Shown: in pieces, positions 25,207 through 33,866 of the stretch | Numbering within the stretch: the first letter of the stretch is position 1 | How the letters are laid out: each line of letters begins with the position of its first letter | DNA from: Hyphomicrobiales bacterium | Lineage (GTDB): Bacteria; Pseudomonadota; Alphaproteobacteria; Rhizobiales; Rhizobiaceae | Direction of reading: 5' to 3' | Length of the DNA: 62,616 bases | Assembly (NCBI GenBank): GCA_900466575.1 | Contig: UBMP01000021.1 | Span: forward strand, 1 to 62,616 | Made by a program: the position numbers and the translations under genes | Notes under the pieces: model-generated | The model's input: the letters and a program-made list of their open reading frames with translations, nothing else | What the model was told of the DNA's origin: nothing | The model's database searches: none

Positions 25207-27921
25207 ATGATTTTCACAGAAAACATGACCATGGCCCGCCAATCATTCTCGATAAGAACTAAATTAGTACTTCTTGTTATTGGCGCCATTTCACTTGCGG
25301 AACTCTTTGTCATTACCTTTACCGCGTGGCAGGAAGCCTCTCGTTACGCGGCTTCCCGGCCGCAGGCCCTCCTCTCGGTCGCGCAGGTCATCGCCTCGTC
25401 GGCCGCCAATGCTGCTGCAACGCGCAACATGTCCGCGGCGCAAGGGGCATTGCGCGGAATGGGCAATATCGACGGCCTCGTCTATGTCGGGCTGAACCTG
25501 CCGAATGGCGAGACGCTGGCGGATTTCGGCGCAACAGAGCAGCTGGCAAGCGATCTGGTGCTCACAGGGCCCGGACAGACGATCACGATCATGGACATTC
25601 TGGGCAGCCGCACGATCGAGGTGCAGGTGCCGGTGATCCAATCAGGCCAGCAAATCGGCCTGCTGCGTCTCATCGGCGACACGCGCGACCTCCCCCCGCT
25701 TGTCTGGTCGGCAGTCGAAACCGCGCTCCTCGGCGGCAGTGTGGCCCTTGTCATTGCCATTTTCATCGCGCTGAGACTGCAGGGGGCGATCACCCGCCCG
25801 CTGATGCGGCTGGCGGGCGCCATGGCGCAGATCAAGGAACAGCACGACTACCGTGTCGCCCTGCCGCGCGAAAGCAATGACGAGGTCGGTCTGCTGGTCG
25901 AGGGGTTCAACGGCATGATTGCCGATATCCACGAACGCGACGAGCGGCTCGCCCGGCATCGCGAGCGGCTGGAACAGGATATCGCCGACCGCACTGCCGA
26001 CTATCAGCGCGCCGCCTCCGAAGCGGTCGCCGCCGACCGCGCCAAGTCCGACTTTCTCGCCACGATGAGCCACGAAATCCGCACGCCGATGAACGGCATT
26101 CTCGTCATGGCGGAGCTTCTGGCTGCAAGCGAAATGCCCGAACGCGCCCGCAAGCAGGCGGAGGTGATTGCACGCTCCGGCGCGAGCCTGCTCGCCATCA
26201 TCAACGACATTCTCGACCTCTCGAAAATCGAAGCCGGCAAGCTCGATGTCGAACATCTGGAGGTCAGTCCCTTCGAGGCCATCGATACCGTTCTGCGCCT
26301 GTTTGCCGACCGCGCGCGGACCAAGACGCTCGATCTGGCCGCGAATCTGGAGCTGCCGCGCAACGCTCGCGTCGATGCCGATCCAACGCGGCTTGGGCAG
26401 GTTCTCAGCAATCTCGTCAACAACGCGTTGAAATTCACGGAGAAAGGCGGCGTCACCATTCATGTCGGCCCCGACGGCGAGAACCGCATCCGCTTCTCGG
26501 TGATCGACACCGGCATCGGCATTGCCGAAGACAAGCTCGGCACGATCTTCGAGGCCTTCTCGCAGGCCGACCAGACGACCACGCGCCAGTTCGGCGGCAC
26601 CGGCCTCGGCCTCACCATCGCCCGCCGGCTCGTGACCGCCATGGGCGGCGAGATTGCCGTCACCAGCAAGCTCGGCGTCGGCACCAGTTTCCACTTCTCC
26701 CTGCCACGCACCACCACCTCCTCCGAGACGGACTGGGCCCGCTGGAGCGGCGAAGAGGCCGCAGCACCGCTTGCCCTCGTTTCGCTGGATGGCGCGCAGA
26801 CAGAGGCTGCCCTCGTCCACATTCTCAAACAGGCTGGCTTTTCGGTCGCGACGGTCACCACGGAGGCTTTGGCAAAGCGCGCCCGTGAGGCTCAGTTCGT
26901 CGTCGCGGCCATGGATTGCTTGGCCGACAAGCCGAGGCTGGAGTTGGCTGCCTCCGGCGCCATCGTCGCAGTCGGTTTTGCAGACGAGCGGCCCGAAACG
27001 CTGCTGTCCTCGCGCCGCGCCGACGGTGTTCTGACGCGCCCCGTCTCAGCCTTCGAGGTCAACGATCTGGTCAGCCGGCTCATCGAAGGCAGACCCCTCA
27101 GCGAGGAGAGGCGCAGCACCGACCAGCGCGACAGCGCCACGCCGACATTCAAGGGCCTCAAGGTTCTCGTTGCCGACGATGCAGAGGTCAACCGCGAAGT
27201 GGCGGACGCGGCGCTGCGCCGGCTGGGGATCGTGCCTGACTTCGTTGAAGACGGCAGGCAGGCCGTCAATGCGGTTCTCAAGACCCGCTACGACCTCGTG
27301 CTCATGGACGGCTCGATGCCGGAGCTCGACGGTTTCGACGCCACGCGCGAAATTCGCGCGGCGGAGGCGGACGGCACCCGCGAGCGCACCCCCATTGTGG
27401 CTCTCACGGCCCATGTCATCGGCACGGCGGCGGATGCCTGGCGCGAGGCCGGCATGGACGGCGTACTGCACAAGCCATTCACGCTGGCGCGCCTGTCCGA
27501 TGTCATCGCCGCGCATGCCAGCGGTGCTCATGCGCTCCCGGTCGAGGAGGTTGCCACAGCAGACGCCGTGGAAGGCCAACTGGATCTTGCCGTGCTCGAA
27601 GATCTGCTAAAGATGGCCGGCGGTGCCGTGGCGATCGTGGACCGTATCGTGGGTCTGTATGAGACGCAGTCGGCAGAGCGGATTGCCGAGCTGCGCGAGG
27701 CGGTCGCCACGGAAAACGTCGAACGACTGGGACGCGTCGCCCATGCGCTGAAATCGATGAGCTTCAACGTCGGCGCGCGGGCCATTGCCGAGAGGGCCGC
27801 CCGCTTCGAACGGGTCGCACGCGAGGAACAGTCGCTCGTGGACATCTCCGAGATCGACCGGCTGGCGGAAGACCGCAAGACCGTCATGCGCGAGATCGGC
27901 GACTGGCGCAGCCGGATCTGA
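25207..27921 (+). CDS. Hybrid sensor histidine kinase with receiver and Hpt domains
   Basis: A 904-residue hybrid kinase. Order: TM1 at about 18-38, a periplasmic sensor of about 130 residues (CHASE8-like by position), TM2 at about 173-195, HAMP, a coiled segment, and HisKA with phospho-histidine H289 (MSHEIRTPMNG). Then come the HATPase (NALKFTEKGG, DTGIGI, GGTGLGL), a degenerate receiver-like segment at about 515-620, a receiver with phospho-Asp D701 (LMDGSMPELDG), and Hpt with H846 (VAHALKSMSF). This is a full phosphorelay in one chain, whose Hpt could donate to the divergent CheY-like protein. The exact start among the clustered ATGs at 25207, 25225 and 25231 is uncertain because none has a strong ribosome site. 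Confidence 0.9.
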   Translation: MIFTENMTMARQSFSIRTKLVLLVIGAISLAELFVITFTAWQEASRYAASRPQALLSVAQVIASSAANAAATRNMSAAQGALRGMGNIDGLVYVGLNLPNGETLADFGATEQLASDLVLTGPGQTITIMDILGSRTIEVQVPVIQSGQQIGLLRLIGDTRDLPPLVWSAVETALLGGSVALVIAIFIALRLQGAITRPLMRLAGAMAQIKEQHDYRVALPRESNDEVGLLVEGFNGMIADIHERDERLARHRERLEQDIADRTADYQRAASEAVAADRAKSDFLATMSHEIRTPMNGILVMAELLAASEMPERARKQAEVIARSGASLLAIINDILDLSKIEAGKLDVEHLEVSPFEAIDTVLRLFADRARTKTLDLAANLELPRNARVDADPTRLGQVLSNLVNNALKFTEKGGVTIHVGPDGENRIRFSVIDTGIGIAEDKLGTIFEAFSQADQTTTRQFGGTGLGLTIARRLVTAMGGEIAVTSKLGVGTSFHFSLPRTTTSSETDWARWSGEEAAAPLALVSLDGAQTEAALVHILKQAGFSVATVTTEALAKRAREAQFVVAAMDCLADKPRLELAASGAIVAVGFADERPETLLSSRRADGVLTRPVSAFEVNDLVSRLIEGRPLSEERRSTDQRDSATPTFKGLKVLVADDAEVNREVADAALRRLGIVPDFVEDGRQAVNAVLKTRYDLVLMDGSMPELDGFDATREIRAAEADGTRERTPIVALTAHVIGTAADAWREAGMDGVLHKPFTLARLSDVIAAHASGAHALPVEEVATADAVEGQLDLAVLEDLLKMAGGAVAIVDRIVGLYETQSAERIAELREAVATENVERLGRVAHALKSMSFNVGARAIAERAARFERVAREEQSLVDISEIDRLAEDRKTVMREIGDWRSRI

Positions 27922-28261
27922 TCGACGGATGAGCCGCCCTCCTCCCGTTTCGAAGGGCGGTACGCCACCTCCACATCACACCAATGGACGCCGTTGCCGT
28001 TCTACCGAACAGGTGACGGAAAGGCCCTCACGGCAGCCCGCAGATCGCAACGCATTCGGCAGGCAAAGAGCATTTATGTCGCTCGACGCGCTCACCAGGG
28101 GCGCTTCATCGGGTCAGCCAGCAGAGGTAGGCGGATTCATTTGCAGGGCTGACTGCGTCCCCTGATGCCAGGTGGGACGGAGAGAATGAAAGGGCGATCT
28201 CCACCCATTTTGGCAGGCGCACGCGATGCACGATGTGAAGGCCCCGCTCATGAAGCCGCGT
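27922..28261. other. Gap with a possible terminator
   Basis: No supported gene in 340 bp. A hairpin CCGCCCT-N13-AGGGCGG at 27934-27960, just after the kinase stop, could terminate transcription, although it lacks a T-run. The rest shows nothing recognisable. Confidence 0.5.
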
Positions 28262-29620
28262 TCAATGAACCAGGATCGTCGAGTCCTTCATGGCCTCGGA
28301 TGGCGGTGCAACCGGCGAGGCGTCGTAATTCGCGTTCAGGACAAGGTTCACCCCGCCATTGATCGCGACCTGTCTCGCCACGATCAGCGTCCAAGCGGAC
28401 TGCAGCGCGATACTGATGGGCGGCAGCGGGCATGGCACGAGCCCGATCTTGGGCAGGAGGTTTGCAAGCAGGGGGTGGCTGTGCAGGGCCTGGAGCTTGC
28501 AGTCGAATTGCAGCACGCCATCGGTCGGCGATTGTCCGACGACCAGCTTGCCGCGCGAAAGATAGATGGTTCCCAGCAATTGCGGCGCGATGCGGCTGCC
28601 GATCTGATGGAGGCGGCCGATCGGCGCGTTTCTGTCTTCGAAGAAGAGGATGCCGGACAGCGGTCCGGCAACGGGCGCGCTCAGATCCAGCGAGGTTGTG
28701 TAATCCGTGTAGATGACGGAGTTTTCGCCCGTCAGATACACCGCGGCATCGACCATATTGAGAGATGCACCATTGGAAAGGACCAAGGGACCGTCCTTCA
28801 TGACATAGGTTCCGTGCATCAGGCGCACACGGCTCGGCTTGTCGATGACCAGCCCGCCACAATACACGCCCGGACGCAGCGTCTGCAGGCCGATATCGGC
28901 CTTGAAATCGGTGAAATCGCATTTCGTATCATTCGGCGCTGCCCGCGACGCAAGGGGGTCCGCGGTCTCTGGACAATCGGTCGTCGGCGCGGGATCAAAC
29001 GCATTCCGGGCTCCCACATAGCCGCCACCCGTGCAGATCACTTTCGAGGAGACGGTTGCCATGCCGCTCACGACCAGGCCGTCGCTGGCCTTGGAGTTGG
29101 AATGCGTGTTGCATTTGTTGGCCGTAACCTTGCCGTTCTCGACACCGAGATTGGTGGAGCCATCCCCCAGCGCCAGAAGGCAAATGACGCTGGAGCTGCC
29201 GGCACGCGCCGTCGCGTTCGAACTCACGCTATAGCCCGCATTTGCACCCAGACGGATAAAACGCAGTGGCACCTTCGCCGCGATCGCGACCTTGACCGAC
29301 CTGTCCGCCTCATTCATCGTGACCGTCGGCTCTCCGTCGATGCCTGCCGAAGACAGGGCGCTATCGGCGAAGGAGAGAGCCACCTGGCGAACCACGTTCG
29401 TGTCACTATTCCCCAACCTGTATTGCGAGGCGCCAGCGAGCGCTGCGCTATCGGCCATGTTCTGGATGTTGGAACGAACCCGCATGATGTTCGCAACATC
29501 GATCGTGCCGCCGACGGCCAGCATCAGGCCGCCAAAAAGGAGCGCGAACATGAGGGGCATGCTGGCCTGCCGCTCCCGGAACAACGCCAGGAAGAGATGA
29601 AACGTAGACGTGTATCTCAA
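28262..29620 (-). CDS. TadG-like pilus assembly / Flp-associated membrane protein
   Basis: A protein of about 452 residues with a TadE/TadG-type N terminus: FRERQASMPLMFALLFGGL, then a hydrophobic run, then VANIMRVRSNIQNMADSAAL, the classic segment before the large extracytoplasmic part. The C-terminal 350 residues are an exported domain with many cysteines but no VWA motif that I can see. It probably sits in the membrane facing the periplasm, alone, with no other tad genes nearby. The frame is open to a TTG at 29764, but the extra N terminus would be atypical. I chose the TTG at 29620, which follows GAGG; an ATG closer to the hydrophobic segment is also possible. Confidence 0.65.
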   Translation of the reverse strand: MRYTSTFHLFLALFRERQASMPLMFALLFGGLMLAVGGTIDVANIMRVRSNIQNMADSAALAGASQYRLGNSDTNVVRQVALSFADSALSSAGIDGEPTVTMNEADRSVKVAIAAKVPLRFIRLGANAGYSVSSNATARAGSSSVICLLALGDGSTNLGVENGKVTANKCNTHSNSKASDGLVVSGMATVSSKVICTGGGYVGARNAFDPAPTTDCPETADPLASRAAPNDTKCDFTDFKADIGLQTLRPGVYCGGLVIDKPSRVRLMHGTYVMKDGPLVLSNGASLNMVDAAVYLTGENSVIYTDYTTSLDLSAPVAGPLSGILFFEDRNAPIGRLHQIGSRIAPQLLGTIYLSRGKLVVGQSPTDGVLQFDCKLQALHSHPLLANLLPKIGLVPCPLPPISIALQSAWTLIVARQVAINGGVNLVLNANYDASPVAPPSEAMKDSTILVH

Positions 29621-29652
29621 GAGTTGTTTCGCCTCTGGATGCGAGAACGTTA

Positions 29653-29689
29653 CTGTGCCCGGTGGAGCACAGCAAAAGTTGCACTGTGC
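29653..29689. promoter_or_regulatory. Triple CTGTGC/GCACAG element before the TadG-like gene
   Basis: CTGTGC (29653-29658), GCACAG (29667-29672) and CTGTGC (29684-29689) alternate, so the middle copy can pair with either flank. The second pairing is longer, GCACAGCAA with TTGCACTGTGC containing a 2-nt bulge. It could be an operator or a switchable RNA hairpin upstream of the chosen start. Confidence 0.4.
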
Positions 29690-29802
29690 CGATTTGATCT
29701 GTAGGCACGAACCTCGCATGAAGGCGTTATTTAATTCTGAAGATAATCTTGAGACTCCGAGCAAGATGCAATTTTTCGCACGTATTTAATATTCATTGAT
29801 AA

Positions 29803-30096
29803 CTAAATAAATATATCATACGCCGTCGCTTTATACGCGTCAGAGGCGTACGAGGAAGCGGAAACTGCGGCTTTTTGAGTGGCCTCGCCAAGCCGCACCG
29901 GCCTCGCAGCCTCGGATACAAAGCGCCGCCCGCTTTTCCGCAGACAGGTCAGGACCGGCAGCGTCCGCGTCGTCAGCGTATAAGTGCCAGGTCCGAACGT
30001 ATCGGCAACCTTGCCATCGTTCGCGAACATCGCGACGCAGGCGCTTAACCTCGACATGAAGATGTATTTGGAGGCGACGGCGGAGAGCTTTTTCAA
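29803..30096 (-). pseudogene. Remnant of an SPFH-domain protein
   Basis: The middle of this frame reads FANDGKVADTFGPGTYTLTT followed by RTLPVLT. This is a close match to the opening of the bacterial SPFH/virion-core-like proteins, which have VFVNEGKIADVFEPGTYTL-type sequence. The preceding N-terminal part and everything after about 30 residues are unrelated or scrambled, and no full gene is possible. The broken N-terminal side lies next to the left inverted repeat of the dead IS element at 30126, so insertion and deletion are the likely cause. Confidence 0.6.
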
Positions 30097-30125
30097 TCAC
30101 CTCACCCGCGATGGCATCGAGATCG

Positions 30126-30147
30126 CGCGGTGGCGTCGCCTTAACCG
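30126..30147 (+). repeat. Left 22-bp inverted repeat of a dead IS
   Basis: CGCGGTGGCGTCGCCTTAACCG is an exact inverted match to 30473-30494. It marks one end of the 369-bp element. Confidence 0.75.
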
Positions 30148-30188
30148 ATTTTGAGGCGCGATCGCTGCTTCGGTTAGAATTTTACGCG

Positions 30189-30434
30189 TCAATAGACAAA
30201 GCGATTTCCCGCCAGGTCGAGATGGCGTTTGCACGAAGCTGGCGATGATCGGCGGCGGTTAGATGTTTGCGGTGAAGAAGAAAAAGATTGCCGATCCGGC
30301 CGTGAGTTGAGACGAAACGCCGGCATTGACGTCACGGAAGCTGAGCGGAAAACGATATAGAGCCAAACCGCGTGGGCGATGATCTCGGCTGGAAAGCGAT
30401 GGCGTCTAAAGTGAGCGTGCGAGGCTTCGGTCAT
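30189..30434 (-). pseudogene. Truncated, frameshifted IS6-family transposase
   Basis: Only about the first 35-40 residues of an IS6-type transposase can be reconstructed, across one frameshift near 30360. The zinc-finger/HTH opening FRRHRFPAEIIAHAVWLY is intact but the DDE domain is missing. It is non-functional. Confidence 0.6.
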
Positions 30435-30472
30435 GACAATCCGAACCGAATATCAAGCTGATCCCAACCACG

Positions 30473-30494
30473 CGGTTAAGGCGACGCCACCGCG
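30473..30494 (-). repeat. Right 22-bp inverted repeat of a dead IS
   Basis: CGGTTAAGGCGACGCCACCGCG is the exact reverse complement of 30126-30147. Confidence 0.75.
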
Positions 30495-30563
30495 TCGAAC
30501 CTTTTCTCGCCTCAGGTTCAGGCCCGTTCAAGGCGAAACTATAGAACGTCCACGCGATGGTTC

Positions 30564-31085
30564 TTAGAGCCTATTCGCGTCGCCGTTGATATCCCTTCCA
30601 GTCGAGGCGACCATCTCAAGACGTTCCGCGAATTCCTTACGCAACTCTCGACGTAGCTCTGCGGCTTGATGCCTCTTCAGATCGGTTGGGTTCGTCGGCT
30701 TCAGCGGTGGCACTTCAACTGGGCGACCGGCATCATCCACCGCAACCATGGTGAAATAGCAGGAATTCGTATGCCGCCGATGGCCTGTGCGGATGTTTTC
30801 GGCCTCGACCCTGACGCCGATTTCCATAGAGGTTCGGCCTGTATGATTGACCGAAGCCCGGAACGTAACGAGTTCGCCGACGTTGATCGGTTCCTTGAAG
30901 ATGACCTGATCAACGGACAGCGTAACGGCATATTGCTTCGAATAACGCGAAGCACAGGAAAACGCCACGCGGTCGAGCAGGTTGAGCAAGGCGCCCCCGT
31001 GAACCTTTCCGCTGAAGTTCGCCATATCCGGTGTCATCAGCACCGTCATTTCCAGGCGGCAAAGATCAGGCTCGGTCGGCAGCAT
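30564..31085 (-). CDS. Acyl-CoA thioesterase, hotdog fold
   Basis: A 173-residue YciA/BACH-type hotdog thioesterase. The catalytic region ANFSGKVHGGALLNLLDRVA and the strand motif TLSVDQVIFKEPINVGELVT are visible. It cleaves acyl-CoAs to free acids and CoA in the cytoplasm. The frame is open to 31145, but AAAGG 7 nt before the ATG at 31085 fixes the start (MLPTEPDLCR). Its C terminus has a charged helical tail. It stands alone, between the dead IS and the hut cluster. Confidence 0.88.
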   Translation of the reverse strand: MLPTEPDLCRLEMTVLMTPDMANFSGKVHGGALLNLLDRVAFSCASRYSKQYAVTLSVDQVIFKEPINVGELVTFRASVNHTGRTSMEIGVRVEAENIRTGHRRHTNSCYFTMVAVDDAGRPVEVPPLKPTNPTDLKRHQAAELRRELRKEFAERLEMVASTGRDINGDANRL

Positions 31086-31487
31086 ACGGGGCCTTTCTAA
31101 ATAGGACTCGAGTCCGATTTCGCATAATAAAGCCCACCATGCCACTGCAATCGGCGAGCCGCCCCCTGGTTCCTCGCAAGAAAGATGTCCGCGCAGCGTT
31201 CGCCTATGCTGATCGCCGAGCCACTGGTTTGTCGCTGACCAGCGTGGGCATTACCGAGGCGTCCGCCACCCCCGCCGCCAAGTTGCCGGCTATCTCAGAC
31301 CCGGTCGACCACGCAATCCACAGGCTGGCGGTCCTCAAGCTTATCGTTTCATTCGAAAGCGCTCGGCGTTCAACTCATAACGTGACTGCACTAAATCGCA
31401 TTCCTCCGACTCGGCAGATTGCGAGCCGGGGCGGACTGCACGCCAGCAGACCAAAACCGCCGCGCGACCATGCGAAGCAAGAGCCCT
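31086..31487. other. Gap without a supported gene
   Basis: About 400 bp. A plus-strand frame starting at 31139 stays open for about 160 codons into hutC, but it is antisense to hutC over its last third and has no ribosome site, so I do not call it. I see no strong terminator for hutC. Confidence 0.5.
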
Positions 31488-32210
31488 TCAACGCGCCGGC
31501 GAAAAGCGCGCGACCAAAGAGTGCATTTCTCCCGGATAGACGAACCGCACAGACGTCACAGCCTGATCCGCCAGCCAGGTTCGCCGCTCGACCACAAGGC
31601 AGGCAGCGCCTTCGCTGATCCTCAATTCCGTGGTCAGTTGCGGCGACGCGGCCTCAGCATGGATGCGGTGCTCGGCGGAGCTCCAGGGGATCTGCCAGAT
31701 CAGCCAGCGACCGGGCGACATCGTCTCGAAATCGGCCTCCTCCACCGCCGGAACCGCAGCAATGTTGATGATGCGATCCTCAAGGCAGAAGGGATGCGGG
31801 CCGGCGTAATGCAGGCACCGGACCTCCAGAATGGCGGCACCGAGCGGAACATCCATCCGTTTCAGGTCTTCGGCGCGCGCCTTGCGCCGTGCGCGTGCCC
31901 TCACCTCGTGGCGGTAGGGCAGATTGAGTGCAAGCACTTCAGCTTCAATGTCGTTGATCTCCAGCACCGCCGCCTGGCTGTGCGGCTGCGTCACGAAGCT
32001 ACCGCCCTTCTTGCGCCGTTCGATGATGCCCTTGGCGGCAAGCTGCGTCATCACCTTGTTCACCGTCATCCGGGAACACTGGTATTGCGCGGCAAGATCG
32101 ACTTCGAAGGGCAGACGGTGCCCGGGCGGCCAATCGCCGGAGACAATACGCGCCTCGATATCGCTCAGGATGCGCTCGTGAAGCGTGGGGTCCCTGGTCG
32201 TCCCGCTCAT
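31488..32210 (-). CDS. hutC: Histidine utilisation repressor, GntR/HutC family
   Basis: A 240-residue GntR regulator. The N-terminal winged helix covers about residues 10-75 (IEARIVSGDWPPGHRLPF, CSRMTVNKVMTQLAAKG), followed by a UTRA ligand domain (EIAD/INDIEAEVLALNL region to the end). HutC represses hut genes until it binds urocanate. It lies downstream of hutF on the same strand. The recognition half-site TGTATA in the hutF/hutI promoter matches HutC sites known from Pseudomonas. Confidence 0.93.
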   Translation of the reverse strand: MSGTTRDPTLHERILSDIEARIVSGDWPPGHRLPFEVDLAAQYQCSRMTVNKVMTQLAAKGIIERRKKGGSFVTQPHSQAAVLEINDIEAEVLALNLPYRHEVRARARRKARAEDLKRMDVPLGAAILEVRCLHYAGPHPFCLEDRIINIAAVPAVEEADFETMSPGRWLIWQIPWSSAEHRIHAEAASPQLTTELRISEGAACLVVERRTWLADQAVTSVRFVYPGEMHSLVARFSPAR

Positions 32211-32380
32211 GTATGTCTCCGATCCCCTGGCCCGGCACTGAATTCCGCCGCAGGCCTGCCCGGTCTTCGTCGTGGTGCAAAGGCCATTAAAGCAGCGATC
32301 CGGACGGGAAACCGGACCACCGATACTTCATCGTTTCCCGTTTGCGCAATTGCCAAGGGCGCGATTGGCCCGAAAGACGT

Positions 32381-33739
32381 TCAGTAGCGCGCCAATTCGC
32401 CGACGGTTGCGAGGAATCGTCTGGAAATCACGTCGCGAAGGCGATGACGCCCGCCTTCCACCTGCTTTCGCCCGGCGGCCCAGACGCAATCGACGCGGAT
32501 GCCGCCGGCAAAGATCCAGTGGTCGAGAATCTGGTCTTCGTGAAGATACGGAGCCGCGCTGCAATCGAGCGAAACGATATCGGCATCGCAGCCCTCGGCC
32601 AGACCGGCTTGCGCCGCCAGCGCCGCCGCGCCGCCGGAAAGGGCACGGTCGAAGAGAGTGCGTCCGGTGGAGCCGCCCGGTACCGCGATGACATTGCGCG
32701 CGCGACGGTGAAGCCGCTGCGAATATTCCAGCTGTGCGAGTTCACCCGGCAGCGATATCATGACGTTCGAATCCGAGCCGACGCCGAGCTTCCCACCTGC
32801 CTCTATAAAAGTCGGTGCAGGAAAGGTTCCGTCGCCCAGATTGGCTTCGGTGATCGGGCAGAGGCCGGCAATCGCACCGCGCTGCGCCATGGCGCGCGTT
32901 TCGTCGTCGCTCATGTGGGTCGCGTGGATCAGGCACCAGCGACCATCCACAGGCATATTGGCCAGTAGCCATTCGACCGGCCGCGCTCGAGACCATGAAA
33001 CACAGTCCTCGACCTCCTTGACCTGCTCGGCAATGTGGATGTGGATCGGACCGCCCTTGGCGAGGGGCAGGATCGCCGTCAGTTCATCCGGGGTCGCGGC
33101 CCGCAGACTATGCGGAGCGATGCCGAGCCGCGCTGTTTCGAGACTGCCGGTGATCGCTGCACAGCGTTCCATCAGGCGGCCATAGCCGTCGACCGAGTTG
33201 ATGAAGCGGCGCTGCCCTTCGATCGGCTCGGCGCCGCCAAAACCCGAATGCGCATAAAAGACCGGTAGAAGCGTGAGGCCAATCCCCGTCTCGACGCTGG
33301 CCGCAGCGATCCGCGTCGCCATCTCGGCGATATCGGCATAGGGCATGCCATCCCTGTCGTGATGGAGATAATGGAACTCGCCGACGCGGGAAAAGCCGGC
33401 TTCGAGCATCTCCATGTAGAGCTGCGCCGCAACCGCCTCGACATGATCCGGCGTCATCGACAGCGCAAACTTGTACATGACCGTGCGCCAGCTCCAGAAG
33501 CTGTCGTCCGCCGGTCCACGCACTTCCGTCAGCCCTGCCATGGCACGCTGAAACGCGTGGCTGTGAAGATTCGGCATGGCGGGAACGAGGACGGCGTGGC
33601 GCTCGTCATCGGGCGCTGCCGCAACGCCCTGCTCGACGCGAGAAATGCGCCCGGCTTCCAGCGTCAGGCGCACATCGCTTTGCCATCCGCTTGGCAGAAG
33701 GGCGCTTTGCGCATGGATCGTCTTCTTGCCTGACGTCAT
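32381..33739 (-). CDS. hutF: Formimidoylglutamate deiminase
   Basis: A 452-residue amidohydrolase that turns N-formimino-glutamate into N-formylglutamate plus ammonia. The metal motif LHSHAFQRAM lies in the first third, followed by IHIHIAEQ and HATHMSDDE. Its presence, with HutG, means the five-step histidine pathway rather than the HutE route. Two ATGs are possible. GGAGG is 3 nt from the ATG at 33745 and 9 nt from the one at 33739, so I choose 33739. A 170-bp gap without a gene separates it from hutC. Confidence 0.94.
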   Translation of the reverse strand: MTSGKKTIHAQSALLPSGWQSDVRLTLEAGRISRVEQGVAAAPDDERHAVLVPAMPNLHSHAFQRAMAGLTEVRGPADDSFWSWRTVMYKFALSMTPDHVEAVAAQLYMEMLEAGFSRVGEFHYLHHDRDGMPYADIAEMATRIAAASVETGIGLTLLPVFYAHSGFGGAEPIEGQRRFINSVDGYGRLMERCAAITGSLETARLGIAPHSLRAATPDELTAILPLAKGGPIHIHIAEQVKEVEDCVSWSRARPVEWLLANMPVDGRWCLIHATHMSDDETRAMAQRGAIAGLCPITEANLGDGTFPAPTFIEAGGKLGVGSDSNVMISLPGELAQLEYSQRLHRRARNVIAVPGGSTGRTLFDRALSGGAAALAAQAGLAEGCDADIVSLDCSAAPYLHEDQILDHWIFAGGIRVDCVWAAGRKQVEGGRHRLRDVISRRFLATVGELARY

Positions 33740-33808
33740 GTTCATCAGCCTCCGTGTCCCCTGGTGCCGGTCCCTATTTCAAAATTGCCGCTTGCCAGCG
33801 CGGTTATT

Positions 33809-33820
33809 ATGTATATACAT
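33809..33820. promoter_or_regulatory. HutC operator in the hutF/hutI divergent promoter
   Basis: ATGTATATACAT is a perfect 12-bp palindrome between the divergent hutF and hutI genes. It contains TGTATATACA, the core HutC site known from Pseudomonas hut promoters. Its central position lets one repressor control both directions. Confidence 0.8.
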
Positions 33821-33866
33821 GTTTTCAGAGATTGAAACCCCCTTTGGCAACTTTGCGAGGTGACCG

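Larger units (their letters stand above)
30126..30494 (-). mobile_element. Internally deleted IS6-type insertion sequence
   Basis: A 369-bp element bounded by perfect 22-bp inverted repeats. Inside, the minus strand carries an IS6-type transposase N terminus starting at 30434 (HAHFRRHRFPAEIIAHAVWLY). A frame change then restores RFPLSFRDVNAGVSS in the next frame. Catalytic DDE residues are absent. The distance from repeat tip to the start codon, about 60 nt, fits IS6 elements. The 8-bp flanks do not form a direct repeat, so the original insertion site has been altered. It is short enough to be mobilised in trans by an intact relative, as MITEs are. Confidence 0.65.

Noticed and set aside
31139-31618. 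160-codon plus-strand frame across the hutC gap
   Set aside because: It runs antisense into hutC, shows no family motif and has no ribosome site.
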